A stretch of DNA of 44,188 bases from Clostridiales bacterium (GTDB lineage: Bacteria; Bacillota; Clostridia; Lachnospirales; Lachnospiraceae): positions 1 through 44,188 of the forward strand of contig JAHAJA010000035.1 of the NCBI GenBank assembly GCA_018372435.1, in the 5' to 3' direction. The position numbers were made by a program, and so were the translations under genes. The notes under the pieces were generated by a model, which did no database searches, was not told the origin of the DNA, and saw only the letters and a program-made list of their open reading frames with translations. Numbering within the stretch: the first letter of the stretch is position 1; every line of letters starts with the position of its first letter. Positions 15,722 through 23,425 of the stretch are shown one piece after another.

Positions 15722-16099
15722 CTAATCTTCTCTTAGGAGATAGGGATTATTGTCTTGATCATAGAAGGTGAACATCTTACCATATGGATATACCATCAAT
15801 TCGGTTACTGTAACACCTCTGTTTTTTAGTGTGGTATGAATCGTTTCGATAGCTTTTGTTGTAAGGAAAACAGAAGGATGCGTAAGTGGTGTGTCTGGAT
15901 TTTGATTTTTCATCAATTCTTTATCATATAATACGAATGATGTTTTAGAATCTCTTGATGGAGCTACTTCTAGCCAAGTCATTCCAGGTCCCATCGGTTG
16001 TTCAAGGGAAACAACAAAATCCATCTTATCTAGCCAGAAAGATTTTGCGTCTGCTTGATTATTAACATATAATGTGATTTTAGAAATTGCGTCTATCAT
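15722..16099 (-). CDS. VOC-superfamily (glyoxalase/bleomycin-resistance fold) protein
   Basis: 125 residues, with AAAGGAAA before the ATG. Two beta-alpha-beta-beta-beta modules are visible: ISKITLYVNNQADAKSFWLDKM (opening of module 1, ending near FVLYD) and SVFLTTKAIETIHTTL to GKMFTFYDQDNNPYLL (module 2). Members bind a metal and act on small molecules, or bind drugs. Here the usual metal ligands are not conserved clearly enough to name a substrate. It is on the same strand as luxS, with about 120 bp between. Confidence 0.88.
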   Translation of the reverse strand: MIDAISKITLYVNNQADAKSFWLDKMDFVVSLEQPMGPGMTWLEVAPSRDSKTSFVLYDKELMKNQNPDTPLTHPSVFLTTKAIETIHTTLKNRGVTVTELMVYPYGKMFTFYDQDNNPYLLRED

Positions 16100-16268
16100 A
16101 AAATTTCCTTTCTTAATAAATTAATTTTCTAACTGAATTCATTATGTGTAAAATAAAGTTTTGATATTCTTCAAGGGTAACAAAAAAGTTGCTTTTTACA
16201 CGCAATACTTTAGATTTATGGTAAACTAATTCTAGTATAGCAATCAGTTACTTGGAGAAAATAAAAGT

Positions 16269-16364
16269 ATGGATTATTATATTCAAATCATCCCTATTCT
16301 TGGATTTTTAATTCATAGTAAGAAAATTAGACCTTGTAAAGGAAAGAGGTGTTTTTATGTCTAA
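16269..16364 (+). CDS. Short hydrophobic peptide ORF, 31 residues, overlapping the next start
   Basis: The ATG at 16269 has GGAG 11 nt upstream. The frame encodes MDYYIQIIPILGFLIHSKK and a basic Cys-containing tail, and its TAA (16362-16364) overlaps the start of the following gene at 16357. The N-terminal 16 residues are hydrophobic enough to be a membrane anchor. The overlap allows translational coupling. It may be a real small membrane peptide or a leader ORF. Chance occurrence cannot be excluded. Confidence 0.35.
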   Translation: MDYYIQIIPILGFLIHSKKIRPCKGKRCFYV

Positions 16365-16701
16365 AGTGGGTAAAACAATGAATTCTGTTACTGAAAATGT
16401 AGTTAAAGCAGGTGGAGTCGTAACCAAATGCGGTGGTGAAGTAATCAGTGAGATTGGCAAGAAGGTCGGAGTTTCAAAGGATATTTGCAATAAGGTAGAA
16501 GATAAAGCGGATATGCTAGGAAAAGACATGTACTATGCCAGTCGCAAAATTGGAAACAAAGTAGAAGATAAAACAGATATGTTAGGAAAAGACATGTACT
16601 ATGCTAGTCATAAAATTGGTAATAAAGTAGAAGATGTGACAAAAGATATTGTAGATAGTACTAAGAAAGTATATGAGAATATAGCAGACAAAATAAAATA
16701 A
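16357..16701 (+). CDS. Small amphipathic repeat protein (LEA/apolipoprotein-like)
   Basis: 114 residues, with AAAGAGGTG before the ATG. The sequence is Lys/Val/Asp rich with no long hydrophobic segment. A 22-residue unit, NKVEDKADMLGKDMYYASRKIG, is present twice and begun a third time (residues 45-93). The heptad-like spacing of charged and apolar residues predicts amphipathic helices, as in late-embryogenesis-abundant-like stress proteins or membrane-surface-binding proteins. No family could be named. Confidence 0.72.
   Translation: MSKVGKTMNSVTENVVKAGGVVTKCGGEVISEIGKKVGVSKDICNKVEDKADMLGKDMYYASRKIGNKVEDKTDMLGKDMYYASHKIGNKVEDVTKDIVDSTKKVYENIADKIK
16489..16635 (+). repeat. 66-bp tandem repeat coding the 22-residue unit
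   Basis: Units are 16489-16554 and 16555-16620, with the first 15 bp of a third unit to 16635. The two full units differ by only a few, mostly silent, substitutions, so the duplication is fairly recent. Confidence 0.88.
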
Positions 16702-16732
16702 TTAATATGCTTAGATTAATTGAATGACAATA

Positions 16733-16775
16733 GAAATGCCAGATTACGAATTGAATAGACTCGTCTCTGGCATTT
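16733..16775. terminator. Bidirectional terminator between the repeat protein and the pot operon
   Basis: GAAATGCCAGA and TCTGGCATTTC form an 11-bp stem with a 21-nt loop between two convergent genes. The T-runs are short on both sides. Confidence 0.55.
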
Positions 16776-16838
16776 CAATCTTATATTGTGTTTGGTTGTA
16801 ATTAGTAACCTACATAGCGTAAACGATACTTTGGAGAT

Positions 16839-18719
16839 TTATTGTGACAACACTTCACGCCATTTATCATCATAATAAGCCGTCATAGCATCTCCAAGAT
16901 ACTTAAAGGTTTCACAGTTACTAATTGTTGCACTGTCAGGGAAAGCAATTGTACTATTACGAATATCTTCGTCTTCAATTAAATCCCTAGCAGCAGTATT
17001 AGGCGTTGAATACGTAATGTAGTCGAAGTTTAATAAAGCAATATCTGGTCTACATAAGAAGTTGATGAATTTTTCAGCATTTTCTTTGTTTTCGCTGTTC
17101 TTAGGAATTACCCATCCGTCTATCCAAATGTTTGACCCTTCTTTAGGTACCACATATTCAAGATCTGGATTTTCACGTCTCGTGTAAATTGCTTCACCGG
17201 AATAGATAATACCGATAGCGGCATTGTTACCAATCATCTTATCTCTAACTTGATCAACTACATAAGATTGAACAAGTGGTTTTTGTTCTTTAAGAAGATT
17301 TGTAGCCTCCTCAAGTTCATCTCTATCCGTTGAATTTAGTGAGTAACCTAGATATTTTAAAGCGATTCCCATGGCATCTCGAACACTGTTAATCATAAGA
17401 ATGTTATTTTTATATTTTTCATCAAAGATGGCACTCCATGAATCGATTGGTTCATCAACCATAGTTTTATTATATAAGATACCTACAGTACCCCAACAAT
17501 AAGGTATAGCATACTTGTTTCCTGGATCAAATGCTTCTGCACTCTGTAAGTAGTCTTTACCAATATATTTGATGTTTGGAATATTATCATAATTGAGTTC
17601 TGCAAGTAAGTCAGCTTCAATCATACGTTGAATGGTATAATCAGACGGACAAACAACATCGTATTTGACAGCACCAGTTTCAACTTTAGAATACATTTCT
17701 TCATTCATTTCGAATTCATCATAGACTACATCGATTCCTGTTTCTTTTTCAAACATAGTAATAACTTCAGGATCGATGTATTCACCCCAGTTATATACAT
17801 TTAAAGTGTTTTTACCGCTAGTAGTTTTCATACCAGCAAAAGAACCAACTATTAATGCAGCGATAACTATAAGAATGATAACAGGTTTAAAGATTCTAAA
17901 CTTAGAATTTGATTCTTTTTGAACCGCCTTCTTTTTCGATCTTTTATTTATCTTCTCTTCTGAAGGAGTACGATTAATTAAGATTAACAAAGTAAGAACA
18001 GAGACGAATAGAAGTGTAGATAATGCATACATCTCTGGTTTAATACCCTTACGTACTTCTGTATAAATCTTAGTTGATAATGTGTTAACTCCAGGACCTT
18101 TTGTAAAGTGTGTAATGATGAAGTCATCTAATGACATTGTAAATGCTAATAAGAATCCGGACATGATTCCAGGAAATATGTCTGGAAGAATAACAGTACG
18201 GAAAGCATACATGTGTGAAGCACCAAGATCAAGTGCTGCTTCATAAGTACTCTTATTAGTCTGCTTTAATTTTGGCATAACACTAAGAATTACATACGGT
18301 ATATTGAATGTGATATGTGCAATTAATACGCTTGTAAAGCCAAGTGTATAGTTAATTGCTACGAAGATAAGCATTAATGAGATACCAGTTACAATATCTG
18401 CATTAAGCATTGGTATATTGGTAATTCCCATCATTATGGTACGAGGAGAACGCTTCATACTGTTCATAGCAATAGAAGCAGCAGTACCAATTATCGTAGC
18501 GACCAAAGCAGAAACAAGTGCAAGTACTAAGGTTGTATAGAGTGCATTCATAATCTGTTGATTGGCAAATAGTTCTTTATACCATTGTAATGTAAATCCG
18601 CCCCATTTTGCACGGGACTTTGATTTGTTAAAGGATAATACAATCAAAACAGCAATCGGCGCATAGAGGAATATGAACATTAAAGCAATATATAATTTTT
18701 GTGTTATCTTTTTTACCAT
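16839..18719 (-). CDS. potCD: Spermidine/putrescine ABC transporter, fused permease PotC and binding protein PotD
   Basis: 626 residues. Residues 1-255 are the PotC permease with six membrane helices and the EAA loop (YEAALDLGASHMYAFRTVILPDIFPG, near 165-190). A basic linker and one more helix (about 275-296, VIILIVIAALIVGSFAGM) lead to the PotD substrate-binding protein (about 303-626, beginning NTLNVYNWGEYIDPEVITMFEKE). The fusion replaces the usual secreted lipoprotein, so the binding domain is tethered outside the cell by the extra helix. Such fusions are known in some Firmicutes. It overlaps potB by 7 bp and ends the potR-A-B-CD operon. Function follows from operon and family; the exact polyamine is not determined. 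Confidence 0.95.
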   Translation of the reverse strand: MVKKITQKLYIALMFIFLYAPIAVLIVLSFNKSKSRAKWGGFTLQWYKELFANQQIMNALYTTLVLALVSALVATIIGTAASIAMNSMKRSPRTIMMGITNIPMLNADIVTGISLMLIFVAINYTLGFTSVLIAHITFNIPYVILSVMPKLKQTNKSTYEAALDLGASHMYAFRTVILPDIFPGIMSGFLLAFTMSLDDFIITHFTKGPGVNTLSTKIYTEVRKGIKPEMYALSTLLFVSVLTLLILINRTPSEEKINKRSKKKAVQKESNSKFRIFKPVIILIVIAALIVGSFAGMKTTSGKNTLNVYNWGEYIDPEVITMFEKETGIDVVYDEFEMNEEMYSKVETGAVKYDVVCPSDYTIQRMIEADLLAELNYDNIPNIKYIGKDYLQSAEAFDPGNKYAIPYCWGTVGILYNKTMVDEPIDSWSAIFDEKYKNNILMINSVRDAMGIALKYLGYSLNSTDRDELEEATNLLKEQKPLVQSYVVDQVRDKMIGNNAAIGIIYSGEAIYTRRENPDLEYVVPKEGSNIWIDGWVIPKNSENKENAEKFINFLCRPDIALLNFDYITYSTPNTAARDLIEDEDIRNSTIAFPDSATISNCETFKYLGDAMTAYYDDKWREVLSQ

Positions 18720-19528
18720 ATATTCGTACCCTCCGAATCTTTATCATATTTCGCAAGGATAGCCATACTTAATAAGATGAATACCATTAATACGAGTGAT
18801 AGGCCTGAGCCTACATTCCAACGACTAGAACGGAAATCTTGTTCAATTATATTACCAATTAAGAGAATCTTACCACCACCTAAGATGTCTGAGATTACGA
18901 AGGTTGTAAGTGCTGGCACGAATACCATTGTAATACCGCTAACAACACCTGGTAAGCTAAGTGGAAAGATAATTTTAGTGAATGTTTGTGTACTGTTCGC
19001 ACCAAGGTCTCTTGCTGCGTTGATAACATTCAGATCAAGTTTTATCAAAGTATTATAGATTGGTAATACCATGAATGGAAGGAAGTTATATACCATACCA
19101 AGGATGATAGCGCTTGGGGTATTAATAATATCAATTCCAGGGATTCCAAGGTATCCAAGTAGTGTGTTAATTACACCATTCTTCTCAAGTAATGTTTGCC
19201 AAGCTAATGTACGTAATAAAAAGTTCATCCACATTGGAAGAATGAAAATAAGTACGATGAAACTATGACTATTCATCTGCATCTTTGATAGAATCATTGC
19301 AAGTGGATAAGCAAGAACTAAACAGATCACCGTACTAATTAAGGATAGTTTTAGAGAAAGGAGAAGAGCTTTCATGTTATCATGATTCGCTATGTTCTTC
19401 ACATTCTCTAGAGTGAAACTTCCAGAATCAGTAGTTACTCCATAGTATACAACTAGAATGAGCGGAATAATGATAAATGCCGCCATCCAGATAATATAAG
19501 GAGTGGCAAGCCATTTCTTCTTATTCAT
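18713..19528 (-). CDS. potB: Spermidine/putrescine ABC transporter permease PotB
   Basis: 271 residues, six predicted membrane helices, the first at about 11-30 (PYIIWMAAFIIIPLILVVYYG). The EAA motif region is INAARDLGANSTQTFTKIIF, near 183-202, the contact for the ATPase. It overlaps potA by 8 bp and potCD by 7 bp, so the three proteins should be made in step. With PotC it forms the membrane channel. Confidence 0.95.
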   Translation of the reverse strand: MNKKKWLATPYIIWMAAFIIIPLILVVYYGVTTDSGSFTLENVKNIANHDNMKALLLSLKLSLISTVICLVLAYPLAMILSKMQMNSHSFIVLIFILPMWMNFLLRTLAWQTLLEKNGVINTLLGYLGIPGIDIINTPSAIILGMVYNFLPFMVLPIYNTLIKLDLNVINAARDLGANSTQTFTKIIFPLSLPGVVSGITMVFVPALTTFVISDILGGGKILLIGNIIEQDFRSSRWNVGSGLSLVLMVFILLSMAILAKYDKDSEGTNIW

Positions 19529-20591
19529 CTAAAATCACCGCCTCTTCATCATCCGATTCTGGCTTATTCATTATCTGAATATCGAATGGATCAACGTGAA
19601 TACCTACTTCACTGCCTACAGGTGATAAGTCTGTGCTATGAACAAGCCATTCATGATCGTTTGCCATAACTTCCATCTCATAATGAACACCTTTGAAAAT
19701 CAATGAAGTCACGCGGCCTGTAATGGTTCCTTGTTCAGGAGCTACTAAGTCAATGTCCTCTGGACGAATTACAACGTCAACAGGTTTATTCTTTCCAAAA
19801 CCAACGTCAACGCATTCAAAGTTTGTGCCGAGAATATTAACTAATTTATCTTGAATCATAGTTCCAGCGATGATATTACTTTCTCCAATGAAGTCAGCAA
19901 CGAAAGCGTTCGTTGGCTCGTTATAGATATCTTCAGGTGTACCAATCTGTTGAATGTAACCTTGGTTCATAACTACAATCGTATCTGACATTGTCAATGC
20001 TTCCTCTTGATCATGAGTTACATAGATGAAAGTAATCCCTAGTTCGTTCTTAAGACGTATTAATTCATACTGCATATCTTGACGAAGTTTTAAGTCTAGA
20101 GCGCCAAGAGGCTCATCTAGTAGAAGGACTTTGGGCTCATTCACGATAGCACGCGCAATTGCAATACGTTGCTGTTGACCACCGGATAGAGAATCTGGTT
20201 TACGATTTTCGTAACCATCAAGATTTACAAGCTTTAATGCATATTTAATTTTATCGTCAATATAACTTTTACTTTTCTTTTTGATTTTAAGCCCGAATGC
20301 AATATTCTCTGCAATAGTCATATGAGTAAATAGGGCATATTTTTGGAACACGGTGTTTAATTGTCTTTGGTTTGGTGGAAGTTTTGTAATATTCTTACCA
20401 TCAAAGATAACATTACCTTGATCAGGATTTTCAAATCCTCCAATAATACGTAATGTAGTTGTTTTACCACAACCACTTGGACCAAGTAGAGTAAGGAATT
20501 CGTTTTCCTTAATATAGAGATTTAAATCGTCAAGGACGATGTTGTCGCCATATGCTTTTGTTATGTTCTGTAAATCGATTAATTTATTCAT
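19521..20591 (-). CDS. potA: Spermidine/putrescine ABC transporter ATP-binding protein PotA
   Basis: 356 residues from the ATG at 20591 (MNKLIDLQNITKAYG), which is where homologues begin. An in-frame ATG at 20630 would add 13 residues but lies on top of the AAGGAG. Walker A GPSGCGKTTT is at about 39-48, signature LSGGQQQR at about 136-143, Walker B VLLLDEPLGALD at about 156-167, and the H-loop TH in FIYVTHDQEE. The C-terminal TOBE domain (about 280-345) is typical of polyamine-type importers. It energises PotB-PotC. A 9-codon ORF overlaps its start. Confidence 0.96.
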   Translation of the reverse strand: MNKLIDLQNITKAYGDNIVLDDLNLYIKENEFLTLLGPSGCGKTTTLRIIGGFENPDQGNVIFDGKNITKLPPNQRQLNTVFQKYALFTHMTIAENIAFGLKIKKKSKSYIDDKIKYALKLVNLDGYENRKPDSLSGGQQQRIAIARAIVNEPKVLLLDEPLGALDLKLRQDMQYELIRLKNELGITFIYVTHDQEEALTMSDTIVVMNQGYIQQIGTPEDIYNEPTNAFVADFIGESNIIAGTMIQDKLVNILGTNFECVDVGFGKNKPVDVVIRPEDIDLVAPEQGTITGRVTSLIFKGVHYEMEVMANDHEWLVHSTDLSPVGSEVGIHVDPFDIQIMNKPESDDEEAVILDE

Positions 20592-20613
20592 CGCTATACC
20601 CATGCATAGACAT
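20584..20613 (-). CDS. Nine-codon ORF overlapping the potA start (possible leader peptide)
   Basis: On the minus strand AAGGAG (20621-20626) lies 7 nt before ATG (20613), giving MSMHGYSDE and TAA at 20584-20586. That stop falls 5 nt inside potA. The only good ribosome site in the potR-potA gap belongs to this frame and not to the potA ATG, so potA may be translated by reinitiation. This is inferred from spacing alone. Confidence 0.35.
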   Translation of the reverse strand: MSMHGYSDE

Positions 20614-20637
20614 TGCATGGCTCCTTTCATAAGTTAA

Positions 20638-21177
20638 TTAAAAGCTAGGAGGTGTCGAAACCCATATAAGACTTGCACCTGTCTTAGAAGAAGCAGTAAG
20701 ATAGTGTTTCTTATTCGGAGTAAAATAGAAGGCTTCGCCTTTCTTTGCTTTGTAGGTTTTGCTTCCAATATGAATGGTAATACTTCCGTTTAATACGTAA
20801 CCGAATTCTTCCCCCTCATGTGGGTTATCTGGATATGTAGAACCTTCAGGTTCTAGAGTAAGTAGAATCGGTTCCATCATATTTTTTTGTGCATTGGGTA
20901 TTATCCACTGTATTTCATTCTTTAATTCGCTATCGTATTTTTCAAAATAATCTGATTTATGAAACACGACTTGTTCTGAGGTTGTATTCGAGAAGAATTC
21001 TTCAAGGTTTGTCCCAAGACATTGTAAGATATCAACTAAAGTTGCAATGGAAGGGGACGTTAAATCTCTTTCAAGTTGTGATATGAATCCTTTTGACAGT
21101 TCTGCTCGGTCTGCCAGTTCTTCCTGCGTAAGATTCTTTTGAATACGAAGCTCTTTGATCTTATGACCGATTTGCAT
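20638..21177 (-). CDS. XRE-family regulator with cupin domain, regulator of the polyamine operon
   Basis: 179 residues, with AAAAGGAAGTG before the ATG. An N-terminal helix-turn-helix (about 1-62: IGHKIKELRIQKNLTQEELADRAELSKGFISQLER in blocks) is followed by a C-terminal cupin (about 105-175, with HEGEEFGYVLNG and FTPNKKHYL). PuuR-like regulators of this layout sense small molecules through the cupin and control polyamine uptake or use. It is the first gene of the pot operon, 46 bp before potA, so it most likely senses polyamine and regulates its own operon. Confidence 0.93.
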   Translation of the reverse strand: MQIGHKIKELRIQKNLTQEELADRAELSKGFISQLERDLTSPSIATLVDILQCLGTNLEEFFSNTTSEQVVFHKSDYFEKYDSELKNEIQWIIPNAQKNMMEPILLTLEPEGSTYPDNPHEGEEFGYVLNGSITIHIGSKTYKAKKGEAFYFTPNKKHYLTASSKTGASLIWVSTPPSF

Positions 21178-21249
21178 GGTGATTCACTTCCTTTTCATAG
21201 TTCAATTGTATATAAAACAATTGGTATTGGTTAGCATAACTACACTTTG

Positions 21250-21268
21250 AGTTTAGCGTTGCTAAACT
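21250..21268. promoter_or_regulatory. Candidate operator of the polyamine operon
   Basis: AGTTTAGC-GTT-GCTAAACT is a perfect 8-bp inverted repeat with a 3-bp centre. It starts about 10 bp downstream of the predicted transcription start of the potR promoter, a position suited to repression by roadblock. The likely binder is the XRE-cupin protein encoded next (inference). Confidence 0.6.
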
Positions 21269-21281
21269 TACAGCATATTTT

Positions 21282-21309
21282 ATTATACACAGATTATATG
21301 GAGTGTCAA
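21282..21309 (-). promoter_or_regulatory. Sigma-A promoter of the pot operon
   Basis: On the minus strand TTGACA (21304-21309) is followed after 16 bp by TATAAT (21282-21287): both consensus boxes are perfect. It leaves a leader of about 100 nt before the regulator gene. The rest of the 440-bp gap up to 21618 holds AT-rich sequence and the aroC terminator. Confidence 0.8.
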
Positions 21310-21498
21310 CAAAAAAATACATAAATCATGGAATTTAGAATTAATTTATTAAAAACTGTGCAAAGCTTTGATTTTAAAGGGATAGATACGATGTCGATTA
21401 GATAAAAATTCCATGTGAGTTAACTAACACTAAACTTTAACCAACCATTATGGTAAACAAAAAAGGACGAAAAAAAGATAAAAAAAGATAAAAAAAAT

Positions 21499-21545
21499 GA
21501 AAAAACAGTAGCCATGATGACTTATACGGTCATACTGGCTACTGT
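21499..21545 (-). terminator. Terminator of aroC
   Basis: ACAGTAGCC with GGCTACTGT, plus an inner GATGAC/GTCAT helix, is followed on the minus strand by TTTTTTCATTTTTTTT. It lies about 70 nt behind aroC. Confidence 0.8.
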
Positions 21546-21567
21546 TTGTATATAGATTATTTGTGAT

Positions 21568-21611
21568 TGTTCAGAGCCAAACCTTAGGTTTTTCGAGATT
21601 GGCTCTGAACA
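21568..21611 (-). repeat. 13-bp inverted repeat directly behind aroC
   Basis: TGTTCAGAGCCAA (21568-21580) and TTGGCTCTGAACA (21599-21611) are perfectly complementary with an 18-nt loop and no T-run. It starts 6 nt behind the aroC stop and precedes the true terminator. A nested alternative, AAACC-TTA-GGTTT, overlaps its 5' arm. It may protect the mRNA 3' end. Confidence 0.6.
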
Positions 21612-21617
21612 GTATCA

Positions 21618-22718
21618 TTATTTCTTATAAAATTCTTGAATCTTATCCAGACGAGAAGCCATGTTTTGTAAAAGTAAATCTACTAAGGTTAGCGCTACCA
21701 TAGATTCAATAACGACAACGGCTCTTGGAACAATGATTGGGTCGTGACGGCCTTTTATATTAATTTCGATATTTTCGTTAGCTTTATTAACGGTATGTTG
21801 TGTCCTAGCAATAGATGCGGTTGGTTTAATAGCAGCACGTAGAATGATGTCACTACCATCACTCATGCCGCCAAGTATGCCACCTGCATGATTGGTCTCT
21901 TTGGATAAGGTACCATCTTCATAATGAAAGGCATCATTATTGGCATCACCAAGCATAGAAGCAGACTTAAATCCGTCTCCAATTTCGAATCCCTTAACAG
22001 CTCCAACCGACATAACTGCTTTTGCTAGGTTAGCATCTAGTTTTTCGAATACGGGTTCACCGATACCAGCGGGCATTCCTGTAACGACGCATTCAATTAC
22101 GCCACCAACAGAATTACTTTCATTCATCTTCTCAAGAAGAAAATCTTCTGCTTTCGCTGATGCGTTAAGATCTGGCATATAAAGCGAACTTTGCATAATA
22201 TTTTGTAAATTAAGATTGGTATAGTCAATTGTAATTGGTCCAATCGATCGTGTGTACGCACTAACATGGATATTCAGACTATCAAGGATAGCAAGAGCAA
22301 TTGCACCAGCTGCTACACGAGCAGTTGTTTCACGACCAGAAGAACGACCACCACCACGGTAATCACGAAAACCATACTTAGAATCGTAGGTATAGTCAGC
22401 ATGTCCTGGACGATAATAGTTAGCAATTTCAGAATAATCCGAAGAACGTTGTGTTTGATTCATGACTACCATAGAGATTGGTGTACCTGTAGTACGACCT
22501 TCGAATACGCCAGATAAGATTTCTACATAATCATCTTCTTTACGAGGAGTAGAGTATTTGGTTTGACCTGGCTTTCTTCTATTAAGATAAGTTTGAATAT
22601 ATTCTTCAGATATTGTAAGACCTGCGGGGCAACCATCTACAACGACACCAATTCCTTTGCCGTGTGATTCTCCCCAAGTAGATACTTTGAACATAGTGCC
22701 TAATGTTGAACCTGCCAT
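21618..22718 (-). CDS. aroC: Chorismate synthase
   Basis: 366 residues, normal length, with AGAGGTG before the ATG. Signatures: TWGESHGKGIGVVVDGCP (about residues 10-27), RPGHADYTYDSKYG (about 104-117) and GRSSGRETTARVAAGAIA (about 124-141), plus a C-terminal DPIIVPRAVVVIESM. It removes phosphate from EPSP to give chorismate with reduced FMN, the last step of the shikimate pathway. aroK of the same pathway lies 1.3 kb away on the other strand. Confidence 0.98.
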   Translation of the reverse strand: MAGSTLGTMFKVSTWGESHGKGIGVVVDGCPAGLTISEEYIQTYLNRRKPGQTKYSTPRKEDDYVEILSGVFEGRTTGTPISMVVMNQTQRSSDYSEIANYYRPGHADYTYDSKYGFRDYRGGGRSSGRETTARVAAGAIALAILDSLNIHVSAYTRSIGPITIDYTNLNLQNIMQSSLYMPDLNASAKAEDFLLEKMNESNSVGGVIECVVTGMPAGIGEPVFEKLDANLAKAVMSVGAVKGFEIGDGFKSASMLGDANNDAFHYEDGTLSKETNHAGGILGGMSDGSDIILRAAIKPTASIARTQHTVNKANENIEINIKGRHDPIIVPRAVVVIESMVALTLVDLLLQNMASRLDKIQEFYKK

Positions 22719-23100
22719 AATAACACCTCTTCTTTCTATTAATTAATTTATAGTAATGTTTTTGATGTGTTTAGTATATAATATGTAAACAAATGCCGAA
22801 TTAGCACCGTTTGAATTATTATAAGGGAAAATTAGAGGAATAGTCAATGAATATGTGGACATTTCTACTTATTATTTCATATATTATAGAGTGAACTGAA
22901 GTGAGTCAAGTGCACGAGCATCATGCTTGTATGAATACTCGTGGATTTGACGAACGAACATCATGAGCGTGGGGCGAACCGCTAAGCGAAAGGTGTTTTA
23001 TGGAAAGCACAAAGTTCATGCTTAGATTTCAGAGTATCATGCTAGTATGAATAGTTTCAATTACTATAGCATGAATATTCGCGTAAGGAGGAACAGCATT
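22719..23100 (+). promoter_or_regulatory. Structured intergenic region / leader before the 72-residue gene
   Basis: No gene is seen, but from 22905 on the sequence is more GC-rich and strongly self-complementary. GTCAAGTGCACGAG (22905-22918) pairs with CTCGTGGATTTGAC (22938-22951) apart from one mismatch and one G-U. TCATGCTA (23037-23044) pairs with TAGCATGA (23067-23074). The motif ATCATGCTNGTATGAATA occurs twice (near 22919 and 23036) with degenerate relatives (ATGAATATTCG near 23071). It ends just before the AAGGAGG at 23086. It may be a 5' leader RNA, a small RNA or an intergenic repeat. It does not match a riboswitch class known to me. Confidence 0.5.
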
Positions 23101-23319
23101 ATGGATAACTATTATAGTAAGATGACTCAAGATGAGATAAATCAGTGTTACCAACGGTATGCTAGTATTGAAACGGAAGATAATGTTAATACGATTGAAA
23201 AAAAAGGTAGAAGAGAAGATTCGGAAGTAATCATTGATGAAACAACAATTTATGAAATAGATATGGATTGTTATGAATGTATTCAAAAGAGAATGAAGAA
23301 TAAGAAGAATAATCTTTAA
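23101..23319 (+). CDS. Small hypothetical protein, 72 residues, acidic
   Basis: The ATG at 23101 is chosen because AAGGAGG lies 9 nt upstream; a longer frame from 23047 would run through this site and the hairpin. The product (MDNYYSKMTQDEINQCYQR at the start) is hydrophilic with a Glu/Asp-rich middle, a DMDCYECIQ element containing two cysteines, and a Lys/Asn tail. There is no membrane segment and no recognised family. The gene is preceded by the structured region and ended by a strong terminator. Confidence 0.6.
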   Translation: MDNYYSKMTQDEINQCYQRYASIETEDNVNTIEKKGRREDSEVIIDETTIYEIDMDCYECIQKRMKNKKNNL

Positions 23320-23384
23320 AGCTTATAATCATATTATTATTACAATTGAAAGTATACTTTGCAAATTGCTTATTGGCATGAATA

Positions 23385-23416
23385 AAAGAGACCATCGAAA
23401 ATTCGATGGTCTCTTT
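23385..23416. terminator. Bidirectional terminator between convergent small genes
   Basis: AAAGAGACCATCGAA-AA-TTCGATGGTCTCTTT is a perfect 15-bp stem, with short A/T tracts on both sides. Confidence 0.85.
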
Positions 23417-23425
23417 GGATGTTAA

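Noticed and set aside
16489..16635. CRISPR-like repeat
   Set aside because: The 66-bp units are adjacent, coding and without spacers: an in-frame tandem duplication.
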